A DNA stretch of 64,000 nt from positions 5,753,274-5,817,273 of the forward strand of contig OY754974.1 of NCBI GenBank assembly GCA_963576475.1. Direction: 5' to 3'. The number at the start of each line of letters is the position of its first letter. The first letter of the stretch is position 1. Origin of the DNA: Molanna angustata. Lineage: Eukaryota > Arthropoda > Insecta > Trichoptera > Molannidae. Made by a program: the position numbers and the translations under genes. Below the pieces are notes generated by a model. It was not told the DNA's origin and made no database searches. It saw only the letters and a program-made list of their open reading frames with translations. Shown in pieces: positions 45,933 to 57,122 of this stretch.

Positions 45933-46329
45933 CGCCATCGAAGAAGAAGAAGTGCGTTGAATTAATGACATTGTATCTGTTAGTTTCCCGAGACACTATA
46001 CAAAAGGAAACAAAATATTGTTTCTCATTGTATTTTTCTGGTTTCATTGTATTTATTGATATATTATATTGAATTTTGGTGCCGCTACAATCGTAAATTC
46101 ATTAGATATAACAATTTTTATGAATTTATTCAATTTAAAAAATAGGGTTAAGTGATTGGTACCTACATTCAATTTATAGCAAAAACAAAAAAAAACAGGA
46201 AGACAAACACAACATTATTAAATGTTAAATCACAGCAACAATGAAAGCAAGGACATAGAGGATGTGGGAAGAGAGAGATGATGCAGAAGACGTGTCAATT
46301 TTAGAGTTATTAGACATATATTAGTTTAG

Positions 46330-46862
46330 TCTTTTTTACTCCTCACTAACACAAGGTGATATAGTGGGGAGTTATGATTTCGCAATTTTTAAGGGTATTT
46401 TTTTTTTGCAGATTATCAACTAGTATCATGCTGAGATTGTATTCTGAAAGTTTCATCACAATGTATCTGTGTGTGTGTGCTATGTACGGCGTGTTCATTT
46501 TTTACTTTATCGATTATAGACTAAAGTACTCATTCGATTCTATTCATATTTTGCAAATGTGTATATCTAATACTCGATTAGATCCCATTAGATTTTGATT
46601 GATATATGAATAGTGCTTCTCAATTTTTTTAACTGTCAAATATTTCAAAGTGACCCCAAGCTCAGGAAATTCGTAAAAAAGCACATCACTTTCATAAAAT
46701 GGCATTGAAGAGTTATCAAGTTTTCATAATAAAATATTAAAATAAAATAATTTAACAAACTTATTTCATGAAAATGTTGGAAATTTTCCATACAAAATTT
46801 GAATACTTTATAGAATGACTTGTTAGTGAGGAGTGTAGCGTTGGACACAACCCACTCGTTTA
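46330..46862 (+). mobile_element. 530-bp MITE-like element, reference copy
   Basis: Begins TTTTTACTCCTCACTAACAC and ends TTGTTAGTGAGGAGTGTAGC, then GTTGGACACAACCCACTCGT. ACTCCTCACTAACA is inverted at the two ends, with about 27 bp outside it on the right. Internal marks are CTAGTATCATGCTGAGATTG, a short (TG)n, CGATTATAGACTAAAGTACT and AGTTATCAAGTTTTCATAAT. It has no coding capacity. Other copies: 20265, 21770, 27303, 35443, 37540 and 50758. Confidence 0.75.
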
Positions 46863-47416
46863 AAGTTGAATCGGTTGAGGCGTCGTAATATCATCACTTA
46901 AGGTATTCCACAGTATTGCTGAACGTACCTACTTAAAAAAGGTATTGAAAAATTTAGTAGAATTTTATGGGAATAGCAATTGTGGATCTATTAGCGGATC
47001 AAATAGGCAAATCGTGATTTGACAAGAAGATAACATTTTTCTGAAGATATCGTGTTGAATTAGTGTTATAATTAAACGTTTTTGAAACAAATAATTATAC
47101 AAACATCATGTAAAACTATGGAGAACATTAATAGTTTATAATTACGTATTCAGCACCTAGCTTACGAAAGGTGACAAGACTTGTGGTTAATATTTGGTGG
47201 TAAACTATTATACATTTTGAAAAAATCTGAATATCGAATATTTTTAAAAAGTTTCATTTGTTTTTAATTTTTTTTTTATTTATTTATTGTTAATACGCAA
47301 ACATTTTTACATACATATATAGGTTAAGTAAGCAACGCCCCACCTGTTCTGGGACTGTTACTTTAACACAATAGGGTATACAAATTATTTACACATAATG
47401 CATACATAATATATAA
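46863..47416. other. Gene-free stretch
   Basis: AT-rich, no gene signal. Confidence 0.4.
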
Positions 47417-47884
<468 letters not shown>

Positions 47885-47985
47885 ACTAGAAAGGTTTTCA
47901 CGGGTATTTGAAAATATGAAATTATTATTATCTTTGGGGTTATCCCGCGTCAAAATCAGATCCTTGGAAGGATCTTTCGTCAACC

Positions 47986-48019
47986 GACGTTTCGCCTGGA
48001 TCACACCAGGCATCTTCAG
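47986..48019 (-). ncRNA. Hammerhead-like motif of the Penelope-like element, left copy
   Basis: Mirror image of the motif at 49234-49267, with identical sequence on the minus strand. Confidence 0.5.
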
Positions 48020-48113
48020 GGCCTTGTTGATAGATTCTCGCTTCGTGTGTCAGTGCAAGCACGTCCGTTCGAGCCGAGAACCTAGCACCAAGTGAAGATT
48101 GGAAAGTTAAAGT

Positions 48114-48614
48114 TTAAACTGTTGGGGTAGATGGGTTTTCCCCGCTTTTGTTCGCCTTAATGGCTTTTGACTGGCTTCTGGTGATTCGCCTCACGCTTAA
48201 TGATGTATCTATTGTATTAATTTTATTTGTTTGGCGTTTAACATTTAATGGGTTTACTGTAATGGGATTTTTATTGCTGTCAATTTCTGAGGTATTTAAT
48301 GAATGTTTTATAATGTTATTTTTATTTTTATTGTCGATTCTATTTTTATGTAAGATATTTTTCCAGGCCAGCGGGAGACGTACACCATCGTCTCGATTAT
48401 TCACGACATTCTTCCTTTTGTAAATTTCGATTGCCTCTCTATAAATTCTTACTGTTTCTGTGTTAATACTTGCAACTACGCGTGCATTATCGAAATCGAT
48501 TTGATGTCCTTCGTTCAGAGTATGTTGGACTAGTGAAGACGTTAATTTTTTATTGTTTGAATCCACTCTATGCTCCGCGACCCTGGCTGATATTTTTCTG
48601 TTACTTTTTCCCAC
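48114..48614 (-). pseudogene. Penelope-like GIY-YIG endonuclease, C-terminal fragment, left copy
   Basis: The 166-codon frame is identical to that at 48639-49139: YVGKSNRKISARVAEHR at the start, LVQHTLNEGHQIDFDNARVV, then YREAIEIYKRKNVVNNRDDG with the conserved Glu. It starts at the palindrome centre, so the reverse transcriptase and the first (GIY) half of the nuclease are missing. Confidence 0.85.
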
Positions 48615-48638
48615 GTATGTCTTGTCGACAAGACATAC

Positions 48639-49139
48639 GTGGGAAAAAGTAACAGAAAAATATCAGCCAGGGTCGCGGAGCATAGAGTGGATTCAAACAA
48701 TAAAAAATTAACGTCTTCACTAGTCCAACATACTCTGAACGAAGGACATCAAATCGATTTCGATAATGCACGCGTAGTTGCAAGTATTAACACAGAAACA
48801 GTAAGAATTTATAGAGAGGCAATCGAAATTTACAAAAGGAAGAATGTCGTGAATAATCGAGACGATGGTGTACGTCTCCCGCTGGCCTGGAAAAATATCT
48901 TACATAAAAATAGAATCGACAATAAAAATAAAAATAACATTATAAAACATTCATTAAATACCTCAGAAATTGACAGCAATAAAAATCCCATTACAGTAAA
49001 CCCATTAAATGTTAAACGCCAAACAAATAAAATTAATACAATAGATACATCATTAAGCGTGAGGCGAATCACCAGAAGCCAGTCAAAAGCCATTAAGGCG
49101 AACAAAAGCGGGGAAAACCCATCTACCCCAACAGTTTAA
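48639..49139 (+). pseudogene. Penelope-like GIY-YIG endonuclease, C-terminal fragment, right copy
   Basis: The frame is open through the palindrome centre; the first family residues are TYVGKSNRKISARVAEHR, where YVG is the second half of the GIY-YIG motif and the Arg residues are catalytic-site candidates. SSLVQHTLNEGHQIDFDNAR and REAIEIYKRKN with its conserved Glu, NNRDDGVRLPLAW and a basic tail ending RSQSKAIKANKSGENPSTPT follow, with TAA at 49137-49139. In Penelope-like elements this domain is fused after the reverse transcriptase and cuts target DNA. Here there is no start codon before GTG at 48639 and no RT, so it is a fragment. Confidence 0.88.
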
Positions 49140-49233
49140 ACTTTAACTTTCCAATCTTCACTTGGTGCTAGGTTCTCGGCTCGAACGGACGTGCTTGCAC
49201 TGACACACGAAGCGAGAATCTATCAACAAGGCC

Positions 49234-49267
49234 CTGAAGATGCCTGGTGTGATCCAGGCGAAACGTC
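49234..49267 (+). ncRNA. Hammerhead-like ribozyme motif in the Penelope-like 3' region
   Basis: CTGAAGA (49234-49240) fits the hammerhead box CTGANGA. One U follows, then a perfect 6-bp stem GCCTGG/CCAGGC with loop TGTGAT, GAAA (49260-49263) and CGTC. The segment ACGT is self-complementary, so stem III could form between two RNA copies. Hammerhead motifs, including small dimeric variants, are known from Penelope-like elements. Activity in this copy is not shown. Confidence 0.6.
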
Positions 49268-49330
49268 GGTTGACGAAAGATCCTTCCAAGGATCTGATTT
49301 TGACGCGGGATAACCCCAAAGATAATAATA

Positions 49331-49566
<236 letters not shown>

Positions 49567-49569
49567 AAC

Positions 49570-49800
49570 ATTAAATTTTATCTTGTCGGGAGTCAATGAT
49601 ATTTATGACAATTTTTAAACCTAAAATTCAAAATCGCATTGATAAGGGAACTCAATAAGAAGGCATAATTGGTGAACGTTGCGCAAGCACATAAAGTGAT
49701 CACTTAAACCAGCCGATGACAGATCGTAAGCCCTGTAGGTGTCTTGAGTTCCTGGTTTTTCTATAAAATTCCAACTTCGTCTCTGTTGAGATGTTGAAAA
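49570..49800 (+). repeat. Interspersed repeat, single-orientation copy
   Basis: CTTGTCGGGAGTCAATGATA, AACTCAATAAGAAGGCATAA, AACGTTGCGCAAGCACATAA, AGCCGATGACAG and CCAACTTCGTCTCTGTTGAG. It is the non-palindromic version of the repeat at 22505-22885. Confidence 0.7.
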
Positions 49801-49837
49801 ATTATCAAATCTGAATATGTTTATTTTATTTACACAA

Positions 49838-50278
49838 TATCTCAAGAATAAATTTATTTTCTTGTCAAATCACGGTCTGCCACTTCGATCTGCTGAACGT
49901 ACCACGCTAGCTATTCCAATTCATTCTACTGAATTTCTCAGTTCCTCTTTTGAAGTACAATCAGCAAGACTATGGAACACATTAAGTAATGAAACTAAAG
50001 TTGTTTTACCTGTTTAATAATTCTTAACTGACACCTCATATCCATCCTCCCTCCCCTCCCTCAACATCTATTTCCTTCCTTCCTTAGTTGCTGTCAATTT
50101 ACTCTTAATAATGTTACGTATTTCTCTCCGTTTGTTCTAAATTTAATGAACCTACCAACATACTATCTATGACCTCAAGTTGCTCTGGTTGGTTGGAAGA
50201 AATTGCCTTGTGGCAATAAACCCCCCATCGTACACAGTATTGTACATGAAGTTTAATAAATAAATAAATAAATATGTA
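49838..50278 (+). pseudogene. C-terminal end and 3' UTR of a CR1/Jockey-like LINE
   Basis: The frame GLPLRSAERTTLAIPIHSTE, FLSSSFEVQSARLWNTLSNE, TKVVLPV stops at 50015-50017. LR-AERT-L-IP-H-TE-SSF-VQSARLWN is a standard LINE C-terminal pattern. The 3' UTR contains GGAAGAAATTGCCTTGTGGC then AATAAACCCCCC, shared with antisense copies at 2461, 35106 and 60255, and ends in (AATA)n at 50258-50273. Confidence 0.75.
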
Positions 50279-50757
50279 TGTTAGATCAGATGACATTTTT
50301 CCGATGTGGTGTTAGCTCGTCGTAAAAGACACGTTAGTATACATAAAGACGTACAAGTGTCATGGGTATTGAACCGTGTCGTGGATTTTCACAGTTTTCC
50401 ATAAAAGGTTCGCCCCCCCCCCTCCCTACCCTCGACCCCTGGTATAATGGCCTAAGGAATTCTTCCATCTCCCGCATCAATACGGTACCCAGATAAGTGT
50501 CTATAACCCCATACAAGCCGATGGTTTGGGTAAGACGAGATGACGACTTCCCATTACCGTTTCAAACTAAAAAAAAAATGTGGTCGATTTTGAAATCGAA
50601 ACATGTAGAAGGTATTATTTATTTTATTGAAGGTATTTACTACGCCGATATTTCAGTAACTTATAGATATGTACATTTCGAAATAGTTGATCAATAGTTT
50701 TCAACGATTAACAAGGTCTTTTTTTTTTTGCTTTCGACACCATACTAATTATATATT
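50279..50757. other. Gene-free stretch
   Basis: Contains a C-run near 50413-50423; no gene signal. Confidence 0.4.
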
Positions 50758-51555
50758 TTTACTCCTCACTACCCCAAGGGGAGGTAAGGAGTTATGAATT
50801 CACGATATAAAAGGGTTTTTTATTGCAGATTATCAACTAGTATCATGCTGAGATTGTGTTCGAAAAGTTTCATCTCAATGTACATATCTGTGTGTATATT
50901 TTATAACGTTGAAATAAGACTGTAAAACTAAAATCTACAATTTTAGAACGTTCCTATTTTAGTTACAATAGTTACTGAATAGGGGGTATTATCGATTATA
51001 GACTAAAGTACTCATTCGAATCTTTATAAAATTTGTTAATTTGTATATCTAATACTCGCTTTTTCTAATGAATATGCTCTTGTTAAACAAGTAAAAATAT
51101 ATATCTTTCTATATTATGCATAAATGCTTGTGCTATAGGTGAACCTAGGTGTAGGCACCGGAAGAAGAAGAAGAAGGTAGGTGAACGAAATCGGTCGAAG
51201 AAGGATTCGAACCTCGACCACTGGATTACTAGCCCAGCGCCCTTACCGCATTGCCATCGATCCATCTATTCATATTTTGAAGGATATATGAGTAGTGCTT
51301 CTCAATTTTTTTACTTGTCAAATATAGGAAAGTGACCCCTTTTTCTGGAAATTTTATTTTTTTATTTTTATTTTCAAATTAGTAAAAAGGCACATCACTT
51401 TCATAAAACGGTATTGAAGAATTATCAAGTTTTCCTAATAAAATATTTAAATCAATAATAAACAAACAAACTCATTTCATGAAAATGCTGAATATTTTCC
51501 ATACACAATTTGAATATTTTATGAAGTGACTTGGAATTGGCCACAACTCACTCGT
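50758..51555 (+). mobile_element. 530-bp MITE-like element interrupted by a SINE
   Basis: TTTTTACTCCTCACTACCCC, CTAGTATCATGCTGAGATTG and CGATTATAGACTAAAGTACT precede the SINE at 51061-51271. ATATGAGTAGTGCTTCTCAA, AGAATTATCAAGTTTTCCTA and GGCCACAACTCACTCGTTT follow it. An extra 100-bp segment (near 50900-50990) is absent from 46330-46862. Confidence 0.7.
51061..51271 (-). repeat. tRNA-Thr-like SINE carrying a 33-bp micro-insertion
   Basis: Usual body and B box (GGATTCGAACCTCGACCACT on the plus strand), anticodon region ATTACTAGCCCAG and A-box half. Inside it TAGGTGAAC occurs at 51136-51144 and 51178-51186, flanking 51145-51177, which reads GTGTAGGCACCGG then (AAG)n. That resembles the last bases of an RTE-like element (TGTAGCGCCA-GAA). 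Confidence 0.8.
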
Positions 51556-52959
51556 TTAATATTTTGACTCATGGATATTTCGTATATTGAAACGAGACGA
51601 AAAGACTATTAGTAGTGAATTTTCTGACGTAGGATAATTTATAACATACTTTAACCAACTTATAATGCAAATCACTCGCGCGAGTCGAGGATTATTATGA
51701 AATACATTTCGGTGTATATATTCCTGAAATAAAATTAATAAAAAATATTTTCGACAGAACTTTGAAATTCATTGGCAAAAGCGGATGTCTAGGAAAACTA
51801 ATTTTCTGCACAATATTATACCCACATAATATGATGATATCTATATAATTTATACAATACACATTATTTTATTGTACGGAATACATTCTTTACATAATGG
51901 GTAGGTACATTTTGGTGTAAAAAAATTAAAAACACCAATCCACTGTGTTCCATTGAAAAAAAAAACATTCGTTTGACATGCTTTAAAAACCCGTTGTGAT
52001 TCGAGATGATATCTGAATATAAAAGAAATATTTTTTTACGTTTGAAACAAATAAAAATATTTTTTTCTGAATAAACATTGTTGATAAATACGCAGATTCT
52101 ACTTGAAAATAAATAGGAAGTATCAGGAAAGCATACAATGCATTCAGTAATGATGTTCCATTCGACCTCATTACAGTTTTTTTTAACATCGAAAAGGAAG
52201 ATATTCTGCAGATCCCTTCATATCGACGATATGTATTATTCCCCTAGTCGTTACATGCTCTCCTGGTAGCTGGATCCCTAAGGGGAGGGTCGCTTGTCCG
52301 GTGAGCCTCGTTATTTACTACGGACGGGGAAGTCAAGTTTTCCTTTGAAGCGGGATGCTATACTATCCATTTTCATGACAAAACAATTTTTTATATCAGT
52401 GACTCAAGTTTCATGAATAACCGAGAAGTTTCAAAGCAAACCAAAATCATTATTTGATATACGAAAAGGTTAACCTTTATTCCACAACTACTGAGAGAGT
52501 ATTTAAAAAATAATTACACACATCTTTTTTAAAAAAAAATTTTTTTTTCAAGTTACTCAAATGAATGACTTTGTGGAGGTCAAAAGTTAATATAAAATTT
52601 TTGACGTTTATTTTCTTTCGTGAATCTATCGAATGAATTTGATAGATTAGAGCACGAAAACATGAATAAACAATAGAACTTTAGGAATTTAGTCAATATT
52701 AAACTAATAAGTACAGTTGAAATGTACAATTTAAAAATAAAAATAACAAAACATTAAAAAGTTAATATTGTATATGTTCTCAACTGACACTGGTCGTAAA
52801 GAAAGCGATATAAAGAATATTAAACATTTAATTTATGATTGATAATAGAACCACATAAATAAATACCCACATAAATACATATAAATTATTCATACATACA
52901 TATTACTCGTCAAAATATTATTTATATTTATTTATTTATTTATTGATTGATTTGTTTTG
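51556..52959. other. Gene-free stretch
   Basis: AT-rich except 52200-52360, which is GC-richer (GGATCCCTAAGGGGAGGGTC). No frame or repeat recognised. Confidence 0.4.
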
Positions 52960-53155
52960 TATACAAAACGAGTGGGTTTTTGTACGTTTTTTCTTCTTAA
53001 AAGGTTGACAATCTCTAAATGTAATTATTATTTAATACATTTTTAATGCTATATAATATGATGATGTGAAAGCAGTGTCGATATTGTGTTTAAATCACCA
53101 CCTTAATAGGCAAAGCCTCTGTCACGATGGCTATTTCATTCCCACACATAAAAAT
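52960..53155 (+). repeat. Second copy of the repeat at 31009-31262
   Basis: TACAAAACGAGTGGGTT, GGTTGACAATCTCTAAATG, AATATGATGATGTGAA, AATCACCACCTTAATAGGCA and CTCTGTCACGATGG in the same order. Confidence 0.65.
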
Positions 53156-53841
53156 AATACATTAAAATTCATTCAAAAAATTAATTTGATATTTACAATC
53201 ACAAACCTAATACATATATAAACACATTATAAATATTATATACATGAAACCATACAAAAAAAAACTAAATCCCAATTTTCACCGTAGGCAATTTTAATCT
53301 CAGTATGCCTTCGTTATGGTGGGAATGTTTTATTTTCTTATGTGTATGTAATTTTGTTTAATTGTTTTTTTTTCATTTTTAATTAGACAGTATTTTGATA
53401 TTTCTAAAACTGTAACATCATAAATAAAATTGTAACTATCAAATTAGAAAATGTGTTGACAGGACAGCTAAAAATTTGATGACATTTCATAGAAAGAGCG
53501 CTTCACGAGATTTCTTGTATTTTTATGACCTGTCCTTCTCTTTTTCCTCATTATTGAAGATAACTGTGTCTGTCTGGTGCGGTATTCAACCAACAACCAT
53601 CTTCTCTTTATTTTACATTGCCCATTGAAATATTACCTACGCTGTTAGAAAATCGACAGTCTTTTTTTATTTCGTTGAATCAGCTTACAGATGTCATAAA
53701 ATGGTTCAATTTAGGAAGTGGTAAAAACTTTCAATATATTTATATTATCGATCATACATATGTATGTGCAAAAAATATTCACATGCAAACAATCCGTTTT
53801 TAAATATTCCATACTTATTCACACAACACAGTGTATAAGTA
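53156..53841. other. Gene-free stretch
   Basis: AT-rich, no supported gene signal. Confidence 0.4.
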
Positions 53842-54270
53842 TTCTTCTTCTTGTGCTTTCATTAGGCTTAGGGCCTGTTTTATGCTGCATTTCCAGCCTC
53901 CTGTGATGTGGACTGCCAACTATCTCTCATGTCATCTTTTTGGTGAGCGACCTCGTGGTCGAGACCCTTCCGGTACGTTGTTTCTAGCTATCTTTGGGAT
54001 CTTCGGACATGCGGCTGACGTGTTCGTTCCAGTACCTTATCCTTTGGCACCCCCATCCTCAGATGTCCTCAGCTTCGCAGATTCTTCGTATCTCTGTATT
54101 TCTGACTCTATCACGAAGACTTTTGCCAGCTATGCATCGTAGTATTTTCATTTCACTGGTGCGCAGGAGTTGTTTGGTACGGACCGTATCAGCTCTGGAT
54201 TTAATTATGTATGTTAGTATTGGTCTTACGCATGTTTTGTCGATCCTCATTTTCCCTTGGTGCTCATCCT
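53842..54270 (-). pseudogene. C-terminal region of an endonuclease-RT LINE
   Basis: The minus strand reads MRIDKTCVRPILTYIIKSRA, DTVRTKQLLRTSEMKILRCI, AGKSLRDRVRNTEIRRICEA, EDI and, with shifts, WNEHVSRM and SLTKKMT. TCVRPILTY, RTSEMK-LR-I and LRDRVRN-EIR are the thumb boxes of RTE/craniofacial-type LINE proteins. The end is a (GAA)n tail (CTTCTTCTTG on the plus strand near 53842). Frameshifts and stops make it nonfunctional. Confidence 0.75.
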
Positions 54271-54399
54271 AAGGATCAAAAATATTTCAGTGAATGTATG
54301 AAAACACAGACACAGATTAACTCAACAAATGGATATGATTGGATGGAACGCGCTTCTATGCACCATCTTTATGATTGTGTACAGAATGTTTAAAATAAA

Positions 54400-54495
54400 T
54401 AAATATTTGTACACCATCACCCCGAATCTCTTAAGGGAAAGCAAAAAGAACCGAGCACGACAAAGCTGAATCCTTGCAAATATTCGTGGCTTAAA
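54400..54495 (-). pseudogene. Degraded LINE 3' end
   Basis: The minus strand reads CRARFFLLSLKRFGVMVYK; the nucleotide pattern CACCATCACCCCGAATCTCT on the plus strand matches the tail of the LINE at 28593-28695. Confidence 0.45.
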
Positions 54496-55560
54496 GAAAT
54501 GTCCCAAACCTCTAAATGTCTCAAACATTCAAATGTTAAATGAAAATGAAGAAAGCTACAAAGTATATCAACCCTTTTTGATAATATGTTACTTTTTTAG
54601 TATTGCCTTGTTTTTTTCTATTTTTCTGTATATTTTCTTTTGTGTATTTTATTTTTAACTTTACTTTAACTTGTTTATTTTTTTCTGTTTAATCTTTTGA
54701 TTTTTTTATGAATACAATATAATTACAAGCATTACTGGTTTGTTTGGGGAATGTATATGTATTTGTTACAAGGACATATTCATTCTTAAAAAAAATATGT
54801 TCTGAGTATTTTTTTCCTGTTTTTTTTATTTTTATACTTATCTTTTTTATATTGTTTGTATTATGTTTTTTTTTTATTTTTTGGTTTATTTTTGATGCAC
54901 ATGTTTGTTTTTTTCTTGTTAAACTATTTTTTTGTAAATTTAATGCTTATGTGAGCGTTGATCTTGTAAATAAATAAATATTTTTTCACGTATGTCAACA
55001 AAATATCGAACGAGGTGCCTTAAATGGACGCAAAAAAACTTTCAAAATCCTGTTTAAGTGCCTAACGAAGCTGACGTATTTCGACATTGTATGTACTCAA
55101 AACCATTGTATAATAGTGGAGATTTATGATTTCCCTTCATTCTTTAATTTTTTAACATATTTACAATTTCGAATAACGAATTATCTTGAGTTCACAATTT
55201 AAATCTAAAAACATTAAAGAATCTCGACAGGAACGTGCATTTAATTTAACGAAACTCTTCAATATAAACTGCGTTATGTGACATCATGTCAATTCGAGTC
55301 AAGTGAACGTCACTTGTAATTCACATTTGAAATGAGCACATCCCTAATTGATAACTTTGAATATACGTAAATCCCTGACCGATACTATTGATAGACAGAT
55401 GGATGTATCTCTCAAATTTGCTAATTAACAAATTATAAGTTTATGGTTCGCTGAACGAAAATATTTCATTGGTGATATTTGGACAGCCATTGGTATTCAA
55501 ATTGAACGTTGTATGTATTAGGTACCTACATATACCAAGTTGGCGCAGTGTCACATTTGA
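54496..55560. other. Gene-free stretch
   Basis: T-rich part at 54580-54980, perhaps a LINE 3' UTR that ends in TAAATAAATAAATA near 54966. No other signal. Confidence 0.4.
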
Positions 55561-55789
55561 TTGGCGTTCCACTAATCATAGCACATGGTGCGTTTAACTA
55601 ATTACATTTTCAGACCATACACCAAATTAATTTTAGGTTAAGTAGGTACTTTGTGTCTCAACCTGTACACAGAATTTGGATTCAATATCTTTTGGTGTTC
55701 TTTTGTCAATTAATATGAACTGACATTGTAAAACTTTATCTCAGAGTAAAAATCACTGATTTAGGCTCTTTCTTAAATTGGAGTCAGCC

Positions 55790-55935
55790 TTTCTGGTTTG
55801 GGGTAAACGAGGTAGCCTATATATATACCCCAACCTGATTGAGTTGTCATTTAGCATTCTCTCGGGCTATAGTCATATTTAATAAACATCATGTAAACAT
55901 TGTAAACGAACTCGGCAGTTTTCATAACATCCCAC
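55790..55935 (+). promoter_or_regulatory. Possible LTR-like promoter and polyadenylation segment
   Basis: A TATATATATA box near 55818 is followed about 35 bp later by TTGAGTTGTCATTTAGCATT, then AATAAA near 55880 and an end GCAGTTTTCATAACA. This resembles the U3-R-U5 layout of a retrovirus-like LTR retrotransposon, but no paired LTR, primer site or target duplication was found. Confidence 0.2.
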
Positions 55936-56097
55936 TATATGTAGGTACCCGTCACATATCTACACTGGTATGTATTTGATCTCCATGTATTTTACCCGTA
56001 TTCATTTGATACCTTTATGTAATCTGATGCTTCTTTCTCAATTATTTTATTTTAGTACAACTCAACAACTATTTAATACATTACTTAAAATTTAAGA

Positions 56098-56220
56098 TGA
56101 TGAATCCAGAAAGGCTGCCAAAGATTGCAATGCGCGAGATACCAGAGGGACCCCGACCACCGGGAAGACCATCAAAGAGATGGAGGGAGAGCTGGACATC
56201 CTCGTCCCAGGACCCGTAGA
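56098..56220 (+). pseudogene. C-terminal tail of an endonuclease-RT LINE
   Basis: The frame MMNPERLPKIAMREIPEGPR, PPGRPSKRWRESWTSSSQDP ends with TAG at 56218-56220. GRPSKRW followed by W is the conserved LINE tail; the sequence is undamaged over 40 codons. It continues into AAACAGATAATAGC and an A/G-rich end near 56265. Related degraded tails: 27060-27215 and 36755-37030 (minus). Confidence 0.65.
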
Positions 56221-56401
56221 AACAGATAATAGCTCTACCAAAAGAGGAAAAAGATATAAAAGACTAAAAACTTTACATACATTAAAGCCAATTATACAGA
56301 TGTATTAATTGTTTTGAAAACCAACGCTGAAAATAGTAAAGTGAATTTGGTTGGTAGATATTTAATATACAAATAAACAGTATTTAATTATGCCAATACG
56401 G

Positions 56402-56725
56402 TCACCACAATACGATGGTATGGCTAGCCACAACGCTGCCCTGGAATAGGTTTTGGTAATACCTAGTATCGTTATGTTCTAATTGTCCTTTGATCACTGT
56501 AGTTTTAATATACAGATGGTCTATCTTATTTGTTTTATTTGATATTTCTCCTGCAACCTGTAATCCAGCGAAAGATAATAGGCTGGAGAGTACCAGGACG
56601 ACGTAGAGTTTCCTAGTTCCGTTACCTGGGGTAGTTAGGTTCAGAAAAACACTGAATCGCTGTTTAAACTGAGATTTTGCTGATGTTCGCCAACCTCCGC
56701 AGACGAGACGACTCCAACTTGTCAA
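56402..56725 (-). other. Unidentified 107-codon frame next to a SINE head
   Basis: The frame has a balanced composition (SQFKQRFSVFLNLTTPGNGT, RKLYVVLVLSSLLSFAGLQV, AGEISNKTNKIDHLYIKTTV) with a hydrophobic segment, and follows the SINE head at 56750-56842 on the same strand. I do not recognise it. It may be the body of a retroelement; it is not called a gene. Confidence 0.25.
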
Positions 56726-57122
56726 AGAAGATGATTACATATTAAATAAACCCGTGACACCGTGTTTTCCACCGGAAATCAAACTCGGAACCCTTGCATC
56801 AACAGTCAGATACCTAACCAACTGAGCCACGAAGACCGACAACCTTTGGTACCTATTTTAATATTCTAAGCAAATTTCCATACCGGTAAATCGCTGTTTA
56901 AACTGAGATTTTGCTGATGTTCGCCAACCTCCGCAGACGAGACGACCCCAACTTGTCAAAGAAGATGATTACATATTAAATAAACCCGTAACACCGTGTT
57001 TTCCAACGGGAATCAAACTCGGGACCCTTGCATCAACAGTCAGATACCTAACCAACTGAGCCACGAAGACCGACAACCTTTGATACCTATTTTAATATTG
57101 TAAGCAAATTTCCATAACGGGA
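56655..57122. repeat. 234-bp tandem duplication carrying two antisense SINE heads
   Basis: AATCGCTGTTTAAACTGAGA starts at 56655 and 56889. Both units include CGCCAACCTCCGCAGACGAG, GAAGATGATTACATATTAAA and the minus-strand tRNA-like head (CTAACCAACTGAGCCACGAA on the plus strand). The units differ at only a handful of positions (CGACTCC/CGACCCC, CCGTGAC/CCGTAAC). Confidence 0.9.

Larger units (their letters stand above)
42638..45951 (+). mobile_element. Full-length RTE-like non-LTR retrotransposon inserted in a SINE
   Basis: GTGCGTTGAATT at 42626-42637 and 45952-45963 is a 12-bp target duplication. The element is 3,314 bp: a 235-bp 5' UTR starting GGGGTTTAAAGGGTGGTAGG, one long ORF, and a 3' UTR of about 19 bp (CGCCATC then GAAGAAGAAGAA). 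Length, single ORF, APE-type endonuclease, absence of RNase H and a tiny 3' UTR with a trinucleotide tail fit the RTE clade. The intact ORF and clean target duplication point to a young insertion. Confidence 0.9.
47914..48626 (-). mobile_element. Penelope-like element 3' fragment, left arm of a perfect palindrome
   Basis: This 713-bp arm is the exact reverse complement of 48627-49339. On the minus strand it reads from the middle of a GIY-YIG domain, through the stop, a 3' UTR with a hammerhead-like motif, to GATAATAATAATTTCATAT. It is bounded on the outside by an (AT)n tract, after 32 bp of unrelated sequence. Confidence 0.9.
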
